Part shown: one piece after another, positions 1 through 9,030 of the stretch
Layout of the letters: every line of letters starts with the position of its first letter
How positions within the stretch are numbered: position 1 is the first letter of the stretch
NCBI GenBank assembly: GCA_020632925.1
Contig: JACKER010000037.1
Location: forward strand, 1-56,745
Source of the DNA: Alphaproteobacteria bacterium
Lineage (GTDB): Bacteria > Myxococcota_A > UBA796 > GCA-2862545
Length of the DNA: 56,745 nucleotides
Direction of reading: 5' to 3'
Made by a program: the position numbers and the translations under genes
Notes under the pieces: model-generated
The model's database searches: none
Told to the model about the DNA's origin: nothing
The model's input: only the letters and a program-made list of their open reading frames with translations

Positions 1-200
1 TCAGGGACGCGGAGGAGGCGCGGCGCCGCCTCGAGGCGGTGGCGGACAGTCCGCTGGAGCGTGCGGAGTGGGCTCGAAAGAACGGGATCGATGCACGGTC
101 GCTGAACCTCGGGCGCGGTATCCGCGTGTACCTGGCGGTCGCCCCCCTCGACATGCGCGGCAGCTACGACGCTATGGCCGGCCGCGCGCGGCGCCTCGGT
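1..200 (+). mobile_element. IS66-family remnant, TnpA/TnpB fusion scar
   Basis: One reading frame is open from the window edge. It first reads like the helix-turn-helix accessory protein TnpA of IS66 elements (ERAEWARKNGIDARSLN). It then runs straight into the start of an IS66 TnpB-like sequence (RVYLAVAPLDMRGSYDAMAG, where TnpB usually has VYLATGPTDMRKGFDGL). The rest of TnpB and all of TnpC are missing, and the frame after about position 195 looks like non-coding DNA. The simplest reading is a deletion scar joining the two ORFs of a decayed insertion sequence. The left part lies outside the window, so an intact copy upstream cannot be excluded. Identification rests on motif resemblance only. 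Confidence 0.45.
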
Positions 201-384
201 CTCGCGGCGCTGGGTGCCGGACTCCCGCGGGCGGAGACGCACGCTCGTGGACCGACACCCCAGCACGTCCGCGCTGACGTGGACGCTGGGCTCGACGGCT
301 TCTGGGGCGCCGCAACGCGCCTCGCCCCTGGTCGGACGAGAGGAGGACGAGCCTCTCGACGGGACGTTGGCGAACGCGATCGGT

Positions 385-864
385 ATGATCGACGCGACAG
401 AGGTGAAAGTGTCGGGCACCCTCGATGTATGGCAGAGCGGAACTGAGCAGCGCGGCCCACGCTTCGTGCTGCCCGTCCTGATCGGTGGCGTGATCCCGGT
501 CGTGCTGAGCTGCGGGGGAACGGTCATCGGGTTCGGGCAGTTCGGATGGCTGGCGGCACTCGCGTTAGGCGTCGCCGGCGCTGTGTTGGGGGGCAGGCGG
601 TCTGCCGGCGGTGGTGCGAAGGCGCCATTGTATGTTGCCGCATCGATCACCGTGGTACAGATGGCGCCGTGGACGCTGCTTGTTGCCGTGGGTAGCGGCC
701 TCGCGATGCGTCCGGAGCTCCTGGGCGCGCCCCCCGACTCCCCCAACATCGTCTTCATCCGTGAGGCGATGAGCATGATGCGCTGGATGTTGGCGCTGGC
801 GGCAGTGGTTCTCTTCGGCGCGACGAGTGTTGGTGCGAGCCTCGGCATGCGCATTGGTGAGTGA
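385..864 (+). CDS. small multi-pass membrane protein, unknown
   Basis: A 159-residue protein of no recognised family. The chosen start is the ATG at 385; the open frame continues upstream but that part looks random and Arg-rich. About three to four hydrophobic stretches are visible: roughly residues 25-45, 50-65, 80-105 and 130-155. A short charged N-terminus precedes them and there is no signal peptide with a clear cleavage site. It stands alone between the IS66 scar and a convergent gene. Its role cannot be inferred. Confidence 0.55.
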   Translation: MIDATEVKVSGTLDVWQSGTEQRGPRFVLPVLIGGVIPVVLSCGGTVIGFGQFGWLAALALGVAGAVLGGRRSAGGGAKAPLYVAASITVVQMAPWTLLVAVGSGLAMRPELLGAPPDSPNIVFIREAMSMMRWMLALAAVVLFGATSVGASLGMRIGE

Positions 865-1153
865 GCCCGTCCGCGCCATTCGCACCATACCGGATTCGAT
901 GCATTTCGCCGCAATGGCGAGATCCGGTCGTCGCACACCGTCGCGAGAGATTCAAGTGCGCCCCAAGCGATCTCCTGGCTGGTCTACGGGTCGGGCTCGA
1001 ACGCGCTGGTCCACAGCAGGAGGTTGTAGGTGAGTTGCTCGGCCTGCAACGTGCACGAGGTCCACGGTTCCGTCGACCCGGATGCCCCAGGTCAGCGGCG
1101 TCAGGGCTCCCGCAGGCGTGGGGTCCACCTGGGTCGAGCCCCTCGGCGGAGCG
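865..1153. other. intergenic stretch with possible decayed coding
   Basis: No intact gene is visible. On the minus strand two overlapping frames look weakly protein-like: LTPLTWGIRVDGTVDLVHV in one, and, after a one-base shift, QAEQLTYNLLLWTSAFEPD ending at a stop. Together they resemble a frameshifted C-terminus lying just downstream of the YwqG-like gene. This is a weak visual judgement. The stretch may equally be a plain spacer. Confidence 0.2.
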
Positions 1154-2593
1154 TCAGCCCATCTCCGTCTCGAGGCGCGCGGCGGTGAACACCCGCGCGG
1201 CCAGGTCCTCCTCGGGGACCACGACGTGCAGCAGGTCCAGCTCGTCCATGTCCGCGTAGCTGCCCCGTATCTGCACGAGCTGCACGTCGCGCTTCTTGAT
1301 GGCGCCCATCCAGTCGCCACGGCCCACGTGGCCCAACAGGTACGACGGCGCCGGCTCGCCGTACGCCGCCTCCTCGAACCGCGCGCGCAGCGTGGCGTAG
1401 TCGCCCGACAGACGGTCGACGTTCAGGTGGGGCGAGCGCGGGGACGGGAGGGTGGGCACGTGGCGCAGGGTGAACGGGTGCGCGGGCAGGTCGCCGCCGC
1501 CTGGCCGGCTCTGGCGCACGAGCGGCGCGCCGTCGGGCGCGTCCACCACGGACACCACCTGGTGCCGCTGGCGCGCCGAGACCGCGGAGCTCGGCACGAG
1601 CCCCTCGTTGACGAACACCCACAGGTGCCCGTCGTGCGGGAGCCGCCCGGCGACGTCGTGCGGAGCGACGTCAGCGAGCCGGAGCTGGAGCAGCAGGCGC
1701 ATCGGTACGCCGTCGTAGGCCGGCCACGCGTGCCCGGCGGGCAGATCCGCGGGGCCGCCGAGCCGGTTGGCGCCGACCTCGGGCGCCGGCGCGCTGGCGC
1801 CGTCGAGCACCAGCAGCACGCCGTCGCGCAGGCTCGCCGCGAGCTTCTTCGCGTCGGACGTCATGCCGAGCTCGCGCACCAGCGGCTCGAGCGGCGCCGG
1901 GAGCCCGAGCGGCTTGCCGTCGTCGGGCGGGAGGTCCAGCGGGGACTTGAAGCGCGGCCGGTACGCGGTCGGCTGGAACCGGCCATGGAGGTGGCGCACC
2001 TCGTGGGGCACGTGCGCCACGCACACCGCGCCCAGGTGCTGCTGCTCCGCCGCTTCGGGCGCGCAGCCGAGGGTCACGAGCGTCCACGCGTCGTCGAGCT
2101 TCGCCGCGGCGGCCTCGGACGCGGTGCGCAGCTCGTCGAACTGCACGCCGGTCGCGAGGGGCAGGACCACCTCGTAGCGAGGAAGGCCCTCGACCGGCAG
2201 GCGCCGGACCATGCCGTAGTCGTCGGCGAAACGCGCCGCGAGCGCGTCGATGCCGGCGTCACCCTCGACGGTGAGCACCACGGCGTCGGGGCAGATCACG
2301 AACGGCCCATTGGCCGCACCGGGCGACCAGCGCTCTACGTCGTCGAGCGAGGTCACGACCTCGGGGGCGTCGAAGCCCGCGAAGAACGTCTCCCAGATCA
2401 CCACGGTGCCGCGCGGACGGGCGTCGCCCACGGTGAACGCCACCATGCCCGCCGGCGCCACCGCGGCCATCGACGCCGTGGGCACGAAGCGGAGTGGATC
2501 GGGCCAGTCGCGCGTGGCTCGACGGGTCGGGGTGGGGGGACCGCCGGGACCGCCGGGCGGCCAGGGGGACTTGTTGGAGCGTGGAGGTGCCAT
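1154..2593 (-). CDS. YwqG-like (DUF1963) protein with N-terminal extension
   Basis: A 479-residue cytoplasmic-looking protein. The start was set at the ATG of 2593 (MAPPRSNKSP), because the longer frame upstream reads as Arg-rich noise. The C-terminal part, from about residue 270, has the look of the YwqG/DUF1963 family: NRLGGPADLPAGHAWP, then a Leu-rich LLLQLRLADV strand and a WVFVNE strand. Such proteins usually repeat strand-rich modules and have no firmly assigned activity. The N-terminal 270 residues carry a separate alpha/beta region with no recognised family. The next gene upstream on this strand ends only 16 bases away, so the two may be co-transcribed. Confidence 0.7.
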   Translation of the reverse strand: MAPPRSNKSPWPPGGPGGPPTPTRRATRDWPDPLRFVPTASMAAVAPAGMVAFTVGDARPRGTVVIWETFFAGFDAPEVVTSLDDVERWSPGAANGPFVICPDAVVLTVEGDAGIDALAARFADDYGMVRRLPVEGLPRYEVVLPLATGVQFDELRTASEAAAAKLDDAWTLVTLGCAPEAAEQQHLGAVCVAHVPHEVRHLHGRFQPTAYRPRFKSPLDLPPDDGKPLGLPAPLEPLVRELGMTSDAKKLAASLRDGVLLVLDGASAPAPEVGANRLGGPADLPAGHAWPAYDGVPMRLLLQLRLADVAPHDVAGRLPHDGHLWVFVNEGLVPSSAVSARQRHQVVSVVDAPDGAPLVRQSRPGGGDLPAHPFTLRHVPTLPSPRSPHLNVDRLSGDYATLRARFEEAAYGEPAPSYLLGHVGRGDWMGAIKKRDVQLVQIRGSYADMDELDLLHVVVPEEDLAARVFTAARLETEMG

Positions 2594-2609
2594 GCGCCCA
2601 CGATACTCC

Positions 2610-3431
2610 TCACGACACCTGCTCGACGTACATCGACCACGCCGATCCATGGGCCGGGCGGCGCGCGACTGGAGGCTCCCAGGTCCGCGCGGCGATGACA
2701 CCGTCGGGATCGGGCACCGGCAGCGACGGGAGCCGGCCCATCGTCCACGCCGCCAGCCGCCAGAAGCCACGCTCCACGAGCGACATCCCCCGCAGCCCCA
2801 CGTCCAGCAGCGCCGTCAGGTTCTGACGCGTCACCCCGAGGTACACCCGCGCCTCGACCGCCACCATCTCGTCCCGAGTCGCCCGGAAGGACGCCTCGTC
2901 CGCTCCCATCAACTCCCAGGCCACCACCTGGCACCAGCGGATGTGCTTGAGCTCATCGTCCCGGATCTCCGCCACGATCGCGGCGAGCTCGGGACGCCGG
3001 CCCTGCAGCCCGCGCTCGAGCTGGGTGAGCTGAGCCACCATGCGGCGCTCGAGGGCGTACAGCAGCAGGTACGCGCGGCCGAGCTCGGCGTCGGTACCCT
3101 CGCCACGCAGCATCCCGCCCATGTGGGTGTCGACCACCTCCACCAGGTTCGCGCGCCCGTCCCGGAGCTCGGGCCGGTCGTGGAGGAGCCGCAGGGCGCG
3201 ACGCGTGAGCCCGATGTGGCGACGCTCGTCGTCGGCGTGGCGACGGACCAGCGCGGCGAGCTTGGGCCCGAGACGGTCGGCGACCGCGTCGAACACCTGG
3301 GCCTCACCGTTCTCCTCGGCGTCGGCGAGCATGCGGAACAACACCAGCAGCGCGTCGTCGTCGGCGACCAGCTGGTGGGTGAAGCGGTCGTTGAGGCGAC
3401 GGGACAGGGCGCGGACGAGCGAGGTGGACAT
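2610..3431 (-). CDS. ferritin-like di-iron protein
   Basis: A 273-residue, mostly helical protein with two ExxH pairs: DDERRH near residues 65-70 and DDELKH near 159-164. Extra Glu residues sit in the intervening helices (AEENGEA, ALERRM). This spacing is that of the four-helix ferritin-like fold with a carboxylate-bridged di-iron site, so an oxidase, oxygenase or iron-handling role is likely but the substrate is unknown. The chosen start is the ATG at 3431 (MSTSLVRAL). An in-frame ATG at 3482 would add 17 small residues. The C-terminal 60 residues lie beyond the helical core and are not recognised. Confidence 0.7.
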   Translation of the reverse strand: MSTSLVRALSRRLNDRFTHQLVADDDALLVLFRMLADAEENGEAQVFDAVADRLGPKLAALVRRHADDERRHIGLTRRALRLLHDRPELRDGRANLVEVVDTHMGGMLRGEGTDAELGRAYLLLYALERRMVAQLTQLERGLQGRRPELAAIVAEIRDDELKHIRWCQVVAWELMGADEASFRATRDEMVAVEARVYLGVTRQNLTALLDVGLRGMSLVERGFWRLAAWTMGRLPSLPVPDPDGVIAARTWEPPVARRPAHGSAWSMYVEQVS

Positions 3432-3640
3432 GGGGGCACTCCCAGGGCCCCCGAATGCAGCCGCCATGCCGGACGAAAACATGGCTTCGCTCGTTCTTCA
3501 CGTCCGCGCGTCGCCGATCGTGGACACCGGGCGCGACCACGATCGACGACACCCCTGATCCCGATCGGCTGATCCTCGGCGTATCTCCGTAGTTGGGGAG
3601 GTGGTACGCCTCTCGCAAGCTGGGCGCACGGAGGTCGTCC

Positions 3641-4702
3641 ATGACCATGCACCCCCTCGTCGTCGCGTCCGTCCTCGCCCTGCTCCTCATGGCCGGGGAG
3701 GCGCTGGTGGCCGTCGCCCGCGGGCGTCGCGTGTACCGGTTCGACGGTGCCGTCGGGGACCTGTCCAACAGCCTCGGGAACGTCATCGGTCAGGGGCTGT
3801 TCGGGCTGACCACCTTCACGGCCTACGGCACCCTCCAGCAGGCGCTGGGCATCGCGCCGTTCAGCGGACGCTCGCCGTTGCACTGGCTCGCGGTGTTCCT
3901 GCTCGTCGACCTCTGCTTCTATGTCCGCCACCGGGCCTGCCACAGGGTCGCCATCCTGTGGGCCGTCCACGAGGTCCACCACCAATCGGAGGAGTACAAC
4001 TTCGGCACCGCCCAGCGCGCGCCCTGGCTGCAGTCGCTGCCGAACCTCCCGTTCGCGATGGGGCTCGCCGTCCTGGGCGTGCCCCTGGAGATGGTGGCGG
4101 CCTGCTTCACGTTCAAGGCGGCGTACGGGTTCTTCACCCACACGCAGCTGATCGGGCGCCTCGGGCCCCTCGAGTGGCTGCTGGTGACGCCGTCGGGGCA
4201 CCGGGTCCACCACGCTCGCAACCCGCAGTACGTCGACAAGAACTACGGCAACGTCCTCATCGTGTGGGACCGCCTGTTCGGCACCTACGAGGACGAGGTG
4301 GAGGCACCGTCCTACGGCACCGCCCACCCGCGCGACACCGACGATGTGTGGTCGAGCAACGTGGACCCGTTCGTCGTCCTGTTCGCCCGGGCCCGCACCG
4401 CACCGACGTGGTGGCTGGCGCTGCAGACCCTGGTGCGGCCGCCGTCCTGGAACCCGACGACCGGACGTGAGGCGCCGGTCGCGAGCCGTCCGGACACCGT
4501 CGCGACCGCCAGGCCACATCCCTGGCGTGCCGCGGTGGGGTTCCTGGTGTGTCTGACCGTCACCCTGGTCGCCCTGTGTGTCCCCACCATCCCGGTGTGG
4601 GCGACGCTCCTCACCGGTGGCGTGCTGCTGGCCTCGCTGGTGGCCGTCACTCGCAGGTCTGCCGCTCCAGTGCCCGCACCGCTGGTGTTGGCGGGTGGCT
4701 GA
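3641..4702 (+). CDS. fatty acid hydroxylase / sterol desaturase family protein
   Basis: A 353-residue membrane di-iron enzyme. The three histidine boxes of the family are present: HRACH (97-101), HEVHH (110-114) and HRVHH (187-191). They sit among hydrophobic segments near residues 3-20, 60-85, 140-160 and 300-345. The last two hydrophobic segments form a C-terminal extension beyond the usual catalytic domain. Family members hydroxylate or desaturate lipids, sterols or carotenoids using O2 and a reductase partner. The start ATG at 3641 is supported by GGAGG about six bases upstream. It is divergent from the ferritin-like gene, with a roughly 210-base shared upstream region. The substrate is not predictable from sequence. 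Confidence 0.85.
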   Translation: MTMHPLVVASVLALLLMAGEALVAVARGRRVYRFDGAVGDLSNSLGNVIGQGLFGLTTFTAYGTLQQALGIAPFSGRSPLHWLAVFLLVDLCFYVRHRACHRVAILWAVHEVHHQSEEYNFGTAQRAPWLQSLPNLPFAMGLAVLGVPLEMVAACFTFKAAYGFFTHTQLIGRLGPLEWLLVTPSGHRVHHARNPQYVDKNYGNVLIVWDRLFGTYEDEVEAPSYGTAHPRDTDDVWSSNVDPFVVLFARARTAPTWWLALQTLVRPPSWNPTTGREAPVASRPDTVATARPHPWRAAVGFLVCLTVTLVALCVPTIPVWATLLTGGVLLASLVAVTRRSAAPVPAPLVLAGG

Positions 4703-4829
4703 CACGTCGACGCGCTGCTGCCGCCGGTCCGCGGCCGCCGGCGTTCCCGACTTGTGTCGTCGAGCAACCGACGATTCGCGGCGCGGATACGGCCTTCGGG
4801 CGGCCATGCTCGCCGCGCTGGGGGTCGAC

Positions 4830-7112
4830 ATGCGCCAGGTCGTCGTGTGGGTCGCGCTCGCGGGGTGTGCGGAGCCGGCCCTGCTCGAGGGGGAAGCCCA
4901 CCCGCCGATCGAGGGCGGTGACGGGCTCGAGGCTGCCGGCCACCCCGGGGACGGACCGCGGAGGAGCGAGCGCCTGAAAGGCATGGTGGACGCGTCCGGC
5001 GCGCTGCTGTGGACCGTGGGCGGCGAGGTCCGCCTCCACCTCGCAGCGTTCGGCACCGAGAGCGAGCTCGTCGCGCCGGAGGTCCGCTCGGTGCGCGTGG
5101 AGACGGTGGGCGGCGTGGAGCGGACCCTCCTCGAATCCGACCAGCTCGTCGAGTGGTGGGAGGATCGTGGCGAATCGCTCGAGCAGGGCTTCGACGTGGC
5201 CGCACCGCCGCCGGGTGAGGGCCGCCTGCGGTTCGAGATCGAGGTCGAGGGTGCGACCGTCGGCGGTGGAGGGCCGACCATCACCTTCATGCTGCCCTCC
5301 GGCGTGACCCTGGCGTACACCGGCCTCGCGGCCCGAGACGTAGACGGCGCCCTGCTGCGCTCGTTCATGTCGACCACCCCCACCGGTCTCGCGATCGAGG
5401 TCGACACCGCCGAGGCGGCGTGGCCGGTGACGGTCGATCCGCTGATCGTCGCGTCGGACCTCGTGGTCGACGGACCTTCGGGCGTCGGGCAGTCCGTGTC
5501 CACGCTCGACGCGAACGGCGACGGGTACCAGGACCTGCTGGTGGGGGGCCACTACGCCACCGGCACGGCCGAGCTCTACCTCGGAGGGCCGACCGGACTG
5601 TCCGGTGTGTCCGCGTGGTCCTCGGGCACCTTCCCCCTCGCGTTCGACGCGGCTGCCGGGGTGGGGGATCTGAACGCCGACGGGTACGACGACCTCGCGG
5701 TCTTCGGCTGGTCGGCGACGAACTGGATCGTCCGGGTGTTCCATGGATCCGCGACCGGACCGCAGGCCACCCCGGCGCGGGTGCTCACCGGGCGCGGCAT
5801 CGAGAACAACTTCGACGGAGCGCTCGCGGGCGCGGGCGACGTGAACGGTGACGGGTACGACGACCTGCTCCTCGGCCAGATGAACCGCGACGGCGTCGCG
5901 CAGTGGGAGGGCGTCGTCGAGCTCTACGCCGGTGGGCCCAACGGCATCGGCGCCGCCCCGGCATGGTCCCGTTCGGGCGGCGCCTACCAGGCGTACCTCG
6001 GACGGTCCGTGGCCGGCGTGGGCGACGTGAACGGCGACGGCTTCGACGACTTCGTGGCTGGCGGAGCGTTCTACAACGGTGGCCTCGCAGGCGCGGCGGG
6101 CAGCCACGTTCTGCTGTGGCTCGGCTCCGCGACGGGCCCGAACAACCACCTGCGGTCCTGGAACGGGCTCGCCGGCGGAGCGGTCGGCGACGTGGATCAG
6201 GACGGGTACGACGACGTGGCCCTCACGGACGCGAACGCACTCGACCTGTACCGCGGCGGGCCTGGGGGCCCTGGCCCCTCGCGGTTCTCCACGCTGGCGT
6301 CGGTGGGCGACTCCGTCGCCGGCGGCCTCGACGTGGGGGGCGACGGCGTCCCCGACGCGGTCACCGGCGACCCTCGATATGACGGCAGCGCCGGCCGCGC
6401 CGTGGTGGTGTACGGCTCCGCGGGCGGCCTCGTGCAGTTCGCGCACCAGGTGGCGCACGAGCTCGGCCCGTGGTCCCCCGACGACTGCGGCCACGCCGTG
6501 GTCTCGGGAGACTGGGACGGCGACGGGCTCGGGGACGTGGCGGTCGGGTGCCCGCTGGGCGCGAACCCCAGGTTCGAGATCCGCTACGGCTCGTTCGACA
6601 CCGACGGCGACGGCGATCCGGACGTGACGGACTGCGGAGACACCGACCCCACCGTGAACAGGGGCGCCGTGGAGCGCTGGTACGACGGCGTCGATCAGAA
6701 CTGTGACGGGCGGGACGACTTCGACGTCGACGGTGACGGTCAGCAGTCGGCGGCGTACGGCGGGCAGGACTGCGACGACAGCTACGCCGCCCACGCCGGC
6801 TGCCTGGCCCTCGGGGGGACCTGCGGCGGTGCCATGACGTTGCATGCGGACGGGCTCACGCCGTCGAGTCCGGTGTGCGTGGTGGTCGGCGACGCCACGT
6901 CGGGCGGCGCACTCCCACGACGCAACCCGTGCGCGCCCGGGAGCCGACCGACCACCGACCTGCGGAACTTCTCGCGGGTGTTCCTCACCTCGGCCGACGC
7001 GAACGGCGCGCTCGACCTGGCGGGCATAGCGGGCGCCCTGACGTGCACGGACTCGGTGCAGGTCCTCGATCTCGCCACCTCGCGTCGAACCCCGGTCGCC
7101 GACATCCCCTGA
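4830..7112 (+). CDS. FG-GAP repeat lipoprotein with MopE-type metal-binding motif
   Basis: A 760-residue exported protein. The start at 4830 gives a short lipoprotein signal, MRQVVVWVALAGC, with a lipobox ending at Cys13 and a GGGGG tract just upstream. Residues about 210-590 hold repeated DxNGDGxxDL-type calcium loops (DANGDGYQDL, DVNGDGYDDL, DVNGDGFDDF), as in integrin-like FG-GAP/VCBS beta-propellers. Near the end are the Asp/Cys motifs typical of MopE-like 'putative metal-binding' proteins (DGDGDPDVTDCGDTDPTVN; VDQNCDGRDD). It is probably displayed on the cell surface and binds Ca2+; its ligand is unknown. A paralogue-like gene sits at 43248-44666. Confidence 0.85.
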   Translation: MRQVVVWVALAGCAEPALLEGEAHPPIEGGDGLEAAGHPGDGPRRSERLKGMVDASGALLWTVGGEVRLHLAAFGTESELVAPEVRSVRVETVGGVERTLLESDQLVEWWEDRGESLEQGFDVAAPPPGEGRLRFEIEVEGATVGGGGPTITFMLPSGVTLAYTGLAARDVDGALLRSFMSTTPTGLAIEVDTAEAAWPVTVDPLIVASDLVVDGPSGVGQSVSTLDANGDGYQDLLVGGHYATGTAELYLGGPTGLSGVSAWSSGTFPLAFDAAAGVGDLNADGYDDLAVFGWSATNWIVRVFHGSATGPQATPARVLTGRGIENNFDGALAGAGDVNGDGYDDLLLGQMNRDGVAQWEGVVELYAGGPNGIGAAPAWSRSGGAYQAYLGRSVAGVGDVNGDGFDDFVAGGAFYNGGLAGAAGSHVLLWLGSATGPNNHLRSWNGLAGGAVGDVDQDGYDDVALTDANALDLYRGGPGGPGPSRFSTLASVGDSVAGGLDVGGDGVPDAVTGDPRYDGSAGRAVVVYGSAGGLVQFAHQVAHELGPWSPDDCGHAVVSGDWDGDGLGDVAVGCPLGANPRFEIRYGSFDTDGDGDPDVTDCGDTDPTVNRGAVERWYDGVDQNCDGRDDFDVDGDGQQSAAYGGQDCDDSYAAHAGCLALGGTCGGAMTLHADGLTPSSPVCVVVGDATSGGALPRRNPCAPGSRPTTDLRNFSRVFLTSADANGALDLAGIAGALTCTDSVQVLDLATSRRTPVADIP

Positions 7113-7238
7113 ATCGACGCGCATGAGAGCGGAAGAGGCGCTTACGCCTCGCTCTCGCGGGGGAGTCCTCGCTCGCGCGGTCAGGGGGCGAGGTTGCTCG
7201 GGTACAGGAATGCCGCCCCCTGGTCCCGTCTCCGTTCA

Positions 7239-7715
7239 CTACAACAACGTCACCGGGACCACGACCGTGTCGACGACCTGGCCTTCCACCTGCAGGTCGA
7301 AGCGGGCGAGCGCCGGTCCGGGAACCAGCCGGCCGTGGCCCACGCCCTGCCACACGTCACTCGCACTCAGGCCGAACCCGCTCCGCGGTGGGGTGGCGCG
7401 GGGCGCGACCTCGCCCATTCCGACGAGGAAGCCACCGGCGGCGCGTTCGGTGGTTCCCTGTTCGATCCAGGCCTGCACGGAGACCTGGTGGAGCTGGTCG
7501 TCGGTGTCGTTGTGGAGCACCACGTCGTACGGCATCGAGGCGCCGTTGATCCGCAGGACGGCGCCCCACGGCCGCACGTCTTCGAGCCACACCCGACCGA
7601 CGTACGGGCTCGGCGCCGCGACGGGTGGCGGAGGAGGAGGGGAAGCGACGACCCCCGGGCTCATCACCACCGGCGCGGGAGACAACACGTACATCAACCA
7701 GGGCGGACCGGGCAT
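7239..7715 (-). CDS. hypothetical protein, Pro-rich N-terminus, beta-sandwich-like
   Basis: A 158-residue protein of unknown family. The ATG at 7715 follows GAGG five bases upstream; a GTG at 7721 is in frame. A Pro-rich stretch (SPPPPPPVAAP) precedes a domain rich in alternating hydrophobic residues (YDVVLHNDTDDQLHQVSVQA), suggestive of an immunoglobulin-like or carbohydrate-binding beta-sandwich. No clear signal peptide is seen. It lies antisense to an open frame running into the DapF-like gene. Amino-acid composition favours this strand as the coding one. Confidence 0.5.
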   Translation of the reverse strand: MPGPPWLMYVLSPAPVVMSPGVVASPPPPPPVAAPSPYVGRVWLEDVRPWGAVLRINGASMPYDVVLHNDTDDQLHQVSVQAWIEQGTTERAAGGFLVGMGEVAPRATPPRSGFGLSASDVWQGVGHGRLVPGPALARFDLQVEGQVVDTVVVPVTLL

Positions 7716-7842
7716 CGTCACCTCGATCGAGGGTGCCCCCTCGAGTCTACATGTTCACGGTGAAGTCGTCGCCCTGGTCGCCGCGAAGCAGGCTCGCGGT
7801 GCCGACGCTGGCGATCGCCTCCCGCCGTGGTACTCGGGTGAG

Positions 7843-8643
7843 GTGAGCACCGTCCTGTTCAAGGCCCACGGTCTGGGCAACGACTACCTCGTCCTCGTCG
7901 AGGGCGGCCCGCTGACGCCCGAGCGCGTCCGCAGGCTCTGCGAACGACACACCGGATGCGGGGGCGACGGGATCCTCGAGCCCGGGGTGTCCGCGCTCGC
8001 CGACCACGGCCTGCGCATCTGGAACCCGGATGGCTCGCTCGCGGAGAAGTCCGGGAACGGGCTGCGGATCTTCGCGTGGTGGCTGTCCACGTGGCGCGGC
8101 GCGGGACACAGCTTCTCCGTCGGCGTCCACGATCCCAGGGGTGGGCCCGACGCCGTCGTCCGCTGCGACGTCGACGGCACCACGGTCACCGTCGACATGG
8201 GCGCCGCCAGCATCGTCGGGGTCGACGTGCCCTTCGAGGTCGATGGTGTCTCGCTCGCCGCCGTGCTCGTCGACGTCGGCAACCCCCACTGCGTGATCTT
8301 CGTGGACCAGGAGCTGGACGCGCTGCCGTGGCGACGGTGGGGCGAGGTCCTCGAACGCCACCCCGCGTTCCCGCGGCGCACCAACGTGCAGGTCGCGCGC
8401 GTGCTGGGCCGCGACCGGGTCGAGCTGCGCATCTGGGAGCGCGGCGCCGGGCCCACGCTGGCGTCGGGCAGCAGCTCGTGCGCGGTCGCCGCCGCCGCCG
8501 TCCACACCGGGCGCTGCGACGCGGGCGCGATCACGCTCGCGATGCCTGGGGGAACGCTCCTGGTCGAGGTCGGCGAGACGCTCCGGCTGCGCGGGCCCGT
8601 CGCGCCCGTCGCCGTGTGCCTACCGCTCCTCGCCCAGGAGTAG
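7843..8643 (+). CDS. DapF-family protein with both catalytic Cys replaced by Ser
   Basis: A 266-residue member of the diaminopimelate epimerase fold (two mirrored alpha/beta lobes). Recognised motifs are HGLGNDYLVL at the N-terminus, CERHTGCGGDGI, NPDGSLAEKSGNGLR and GAGPTLASGSSSCA. True DapF uses two cysteines, in the CGNG and ACGxGA motifs, as a thiolate/thiol acid-base pair. Here they are Ser70 and Ser208, so ordinary DAP epimerase chemistry is doubtful. It may be a pseudo-enzyme or an epimerase/isomerase of another substrate. The start GTG at 7843 was chosen because family similarity begins there; the frame is open further upstream but overlaps an antisense gene. The 3' end overlaps the convergent Nudix gene by 24 bases. 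Confidence 0.75.
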   Translation: MSTVLFKAHGLGNDYLVLVEGGPLTPERVRRLCERHTGCGGDGILEPGVSALADHGLRIWNPDGSLAEKSGNGLRIFAWWLSTWRGAGHSFSVGVHDPRGGPDAVVRCDVDGTTVTVDMGAASIVGVDVPFEVDGVSLAAVLVDVGNPHCVIFVDQELDALPWRRWGEVLERHPAFPRRTNVQVARVLGRDRVELRIWERGAGPTLASGSSSCAVAAAAVHTGRCDAGAITLAMPGGTLLVEVGETLRLRGPVAPVAVCLPLLAQE

Positions 8644-9030
8644 CGCGACCGACTTCAGGTCCGCCGGGGGGAACGGGTACCCGGCGAAGTCCTCGGGCAG
8701 CACCCACGCGAGGTCGTGCACGTCCGCCGGGACGGGCTCCGCGTCGCCCAGCTCGCAGCGGTACACCGCCAGCACGACGCCCCAGTCGTCGTAGTCGTGG
8801 CGGACCTCGAGGATCCGCTCGCGGACGTCGGGCACCACGCCGATCCGGTGGATCAGCGTGCGGACCAGCGCCTCGCGGTCGGACTCGCCCTCGCGCACGC
8901 GCCCGCCGGGGAACTCCCAGAGCAACGGCAACACCGCGCGCTCGGAGCGCTGGACCAGCAGCCAGCGGCCGCCGCGCTGGATCTCCGCGCTCACGACGCG
9001 GATGTCGGGACGCCCAACGTCGCTCGCCAC
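8620..9030 (-). CDS. Nudix-fold protein with degenerate Nudix box
   Basis: A 136-residue MutT-like protein. The fold's landmarks are present: an N-terminal strand (IRVVSAEIQRGGRWLLVQRS), then LLWEFPGGRVREGES followed by the Nudix helix. The consensus GX5EX7REUXEEXGU should continue with REU-x-EE, but here it reads RTLIHRIGV, so the metal-binding Glu pair is His-Arg. Pyrophosphohydrolase activity is therefore uncertain. The GTG start at 9030 is chosen by where similarity begins; the open frame extends to 9339 but lies antisense to the NifU-like gene. It converges on and slightly overlaps the DapF-like gene. Confidence 0.65.
   Translation of the reverse strand: MASDVGRPDIRVVSAEIQRGGRWLLVQRSERAVLPLLWEFPGGRVREGESDREALVRTLIHRIGVVPDVRERILEVRHDYDDWGVVLAVYRCELGDAEPVPADVHDLAWVLPEDFAGYPFPPADLKSVALLLGEER

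Noticed and set aside
1082..2698. Long plus-strand open frame opposite the YwqG-like gene
   Set aside because: Composition (Arg, His, Gly-rich) and lack of motifs mark it as a shadow.
4647..7124. Long open frame opposite the FG-GAP gene
   Set aside because: Arg/Val-rich translation typical of an antisense GC-rich shadow; no motif, while the plus strand shows clear calcium loops.
7123..7842. In-frame 5' extension of the DapF-like gene on the plus strand
   Set aside because: DapF similarity begins at 7843, and the extension reads as antisense of a more protein-like minus-strand gene.
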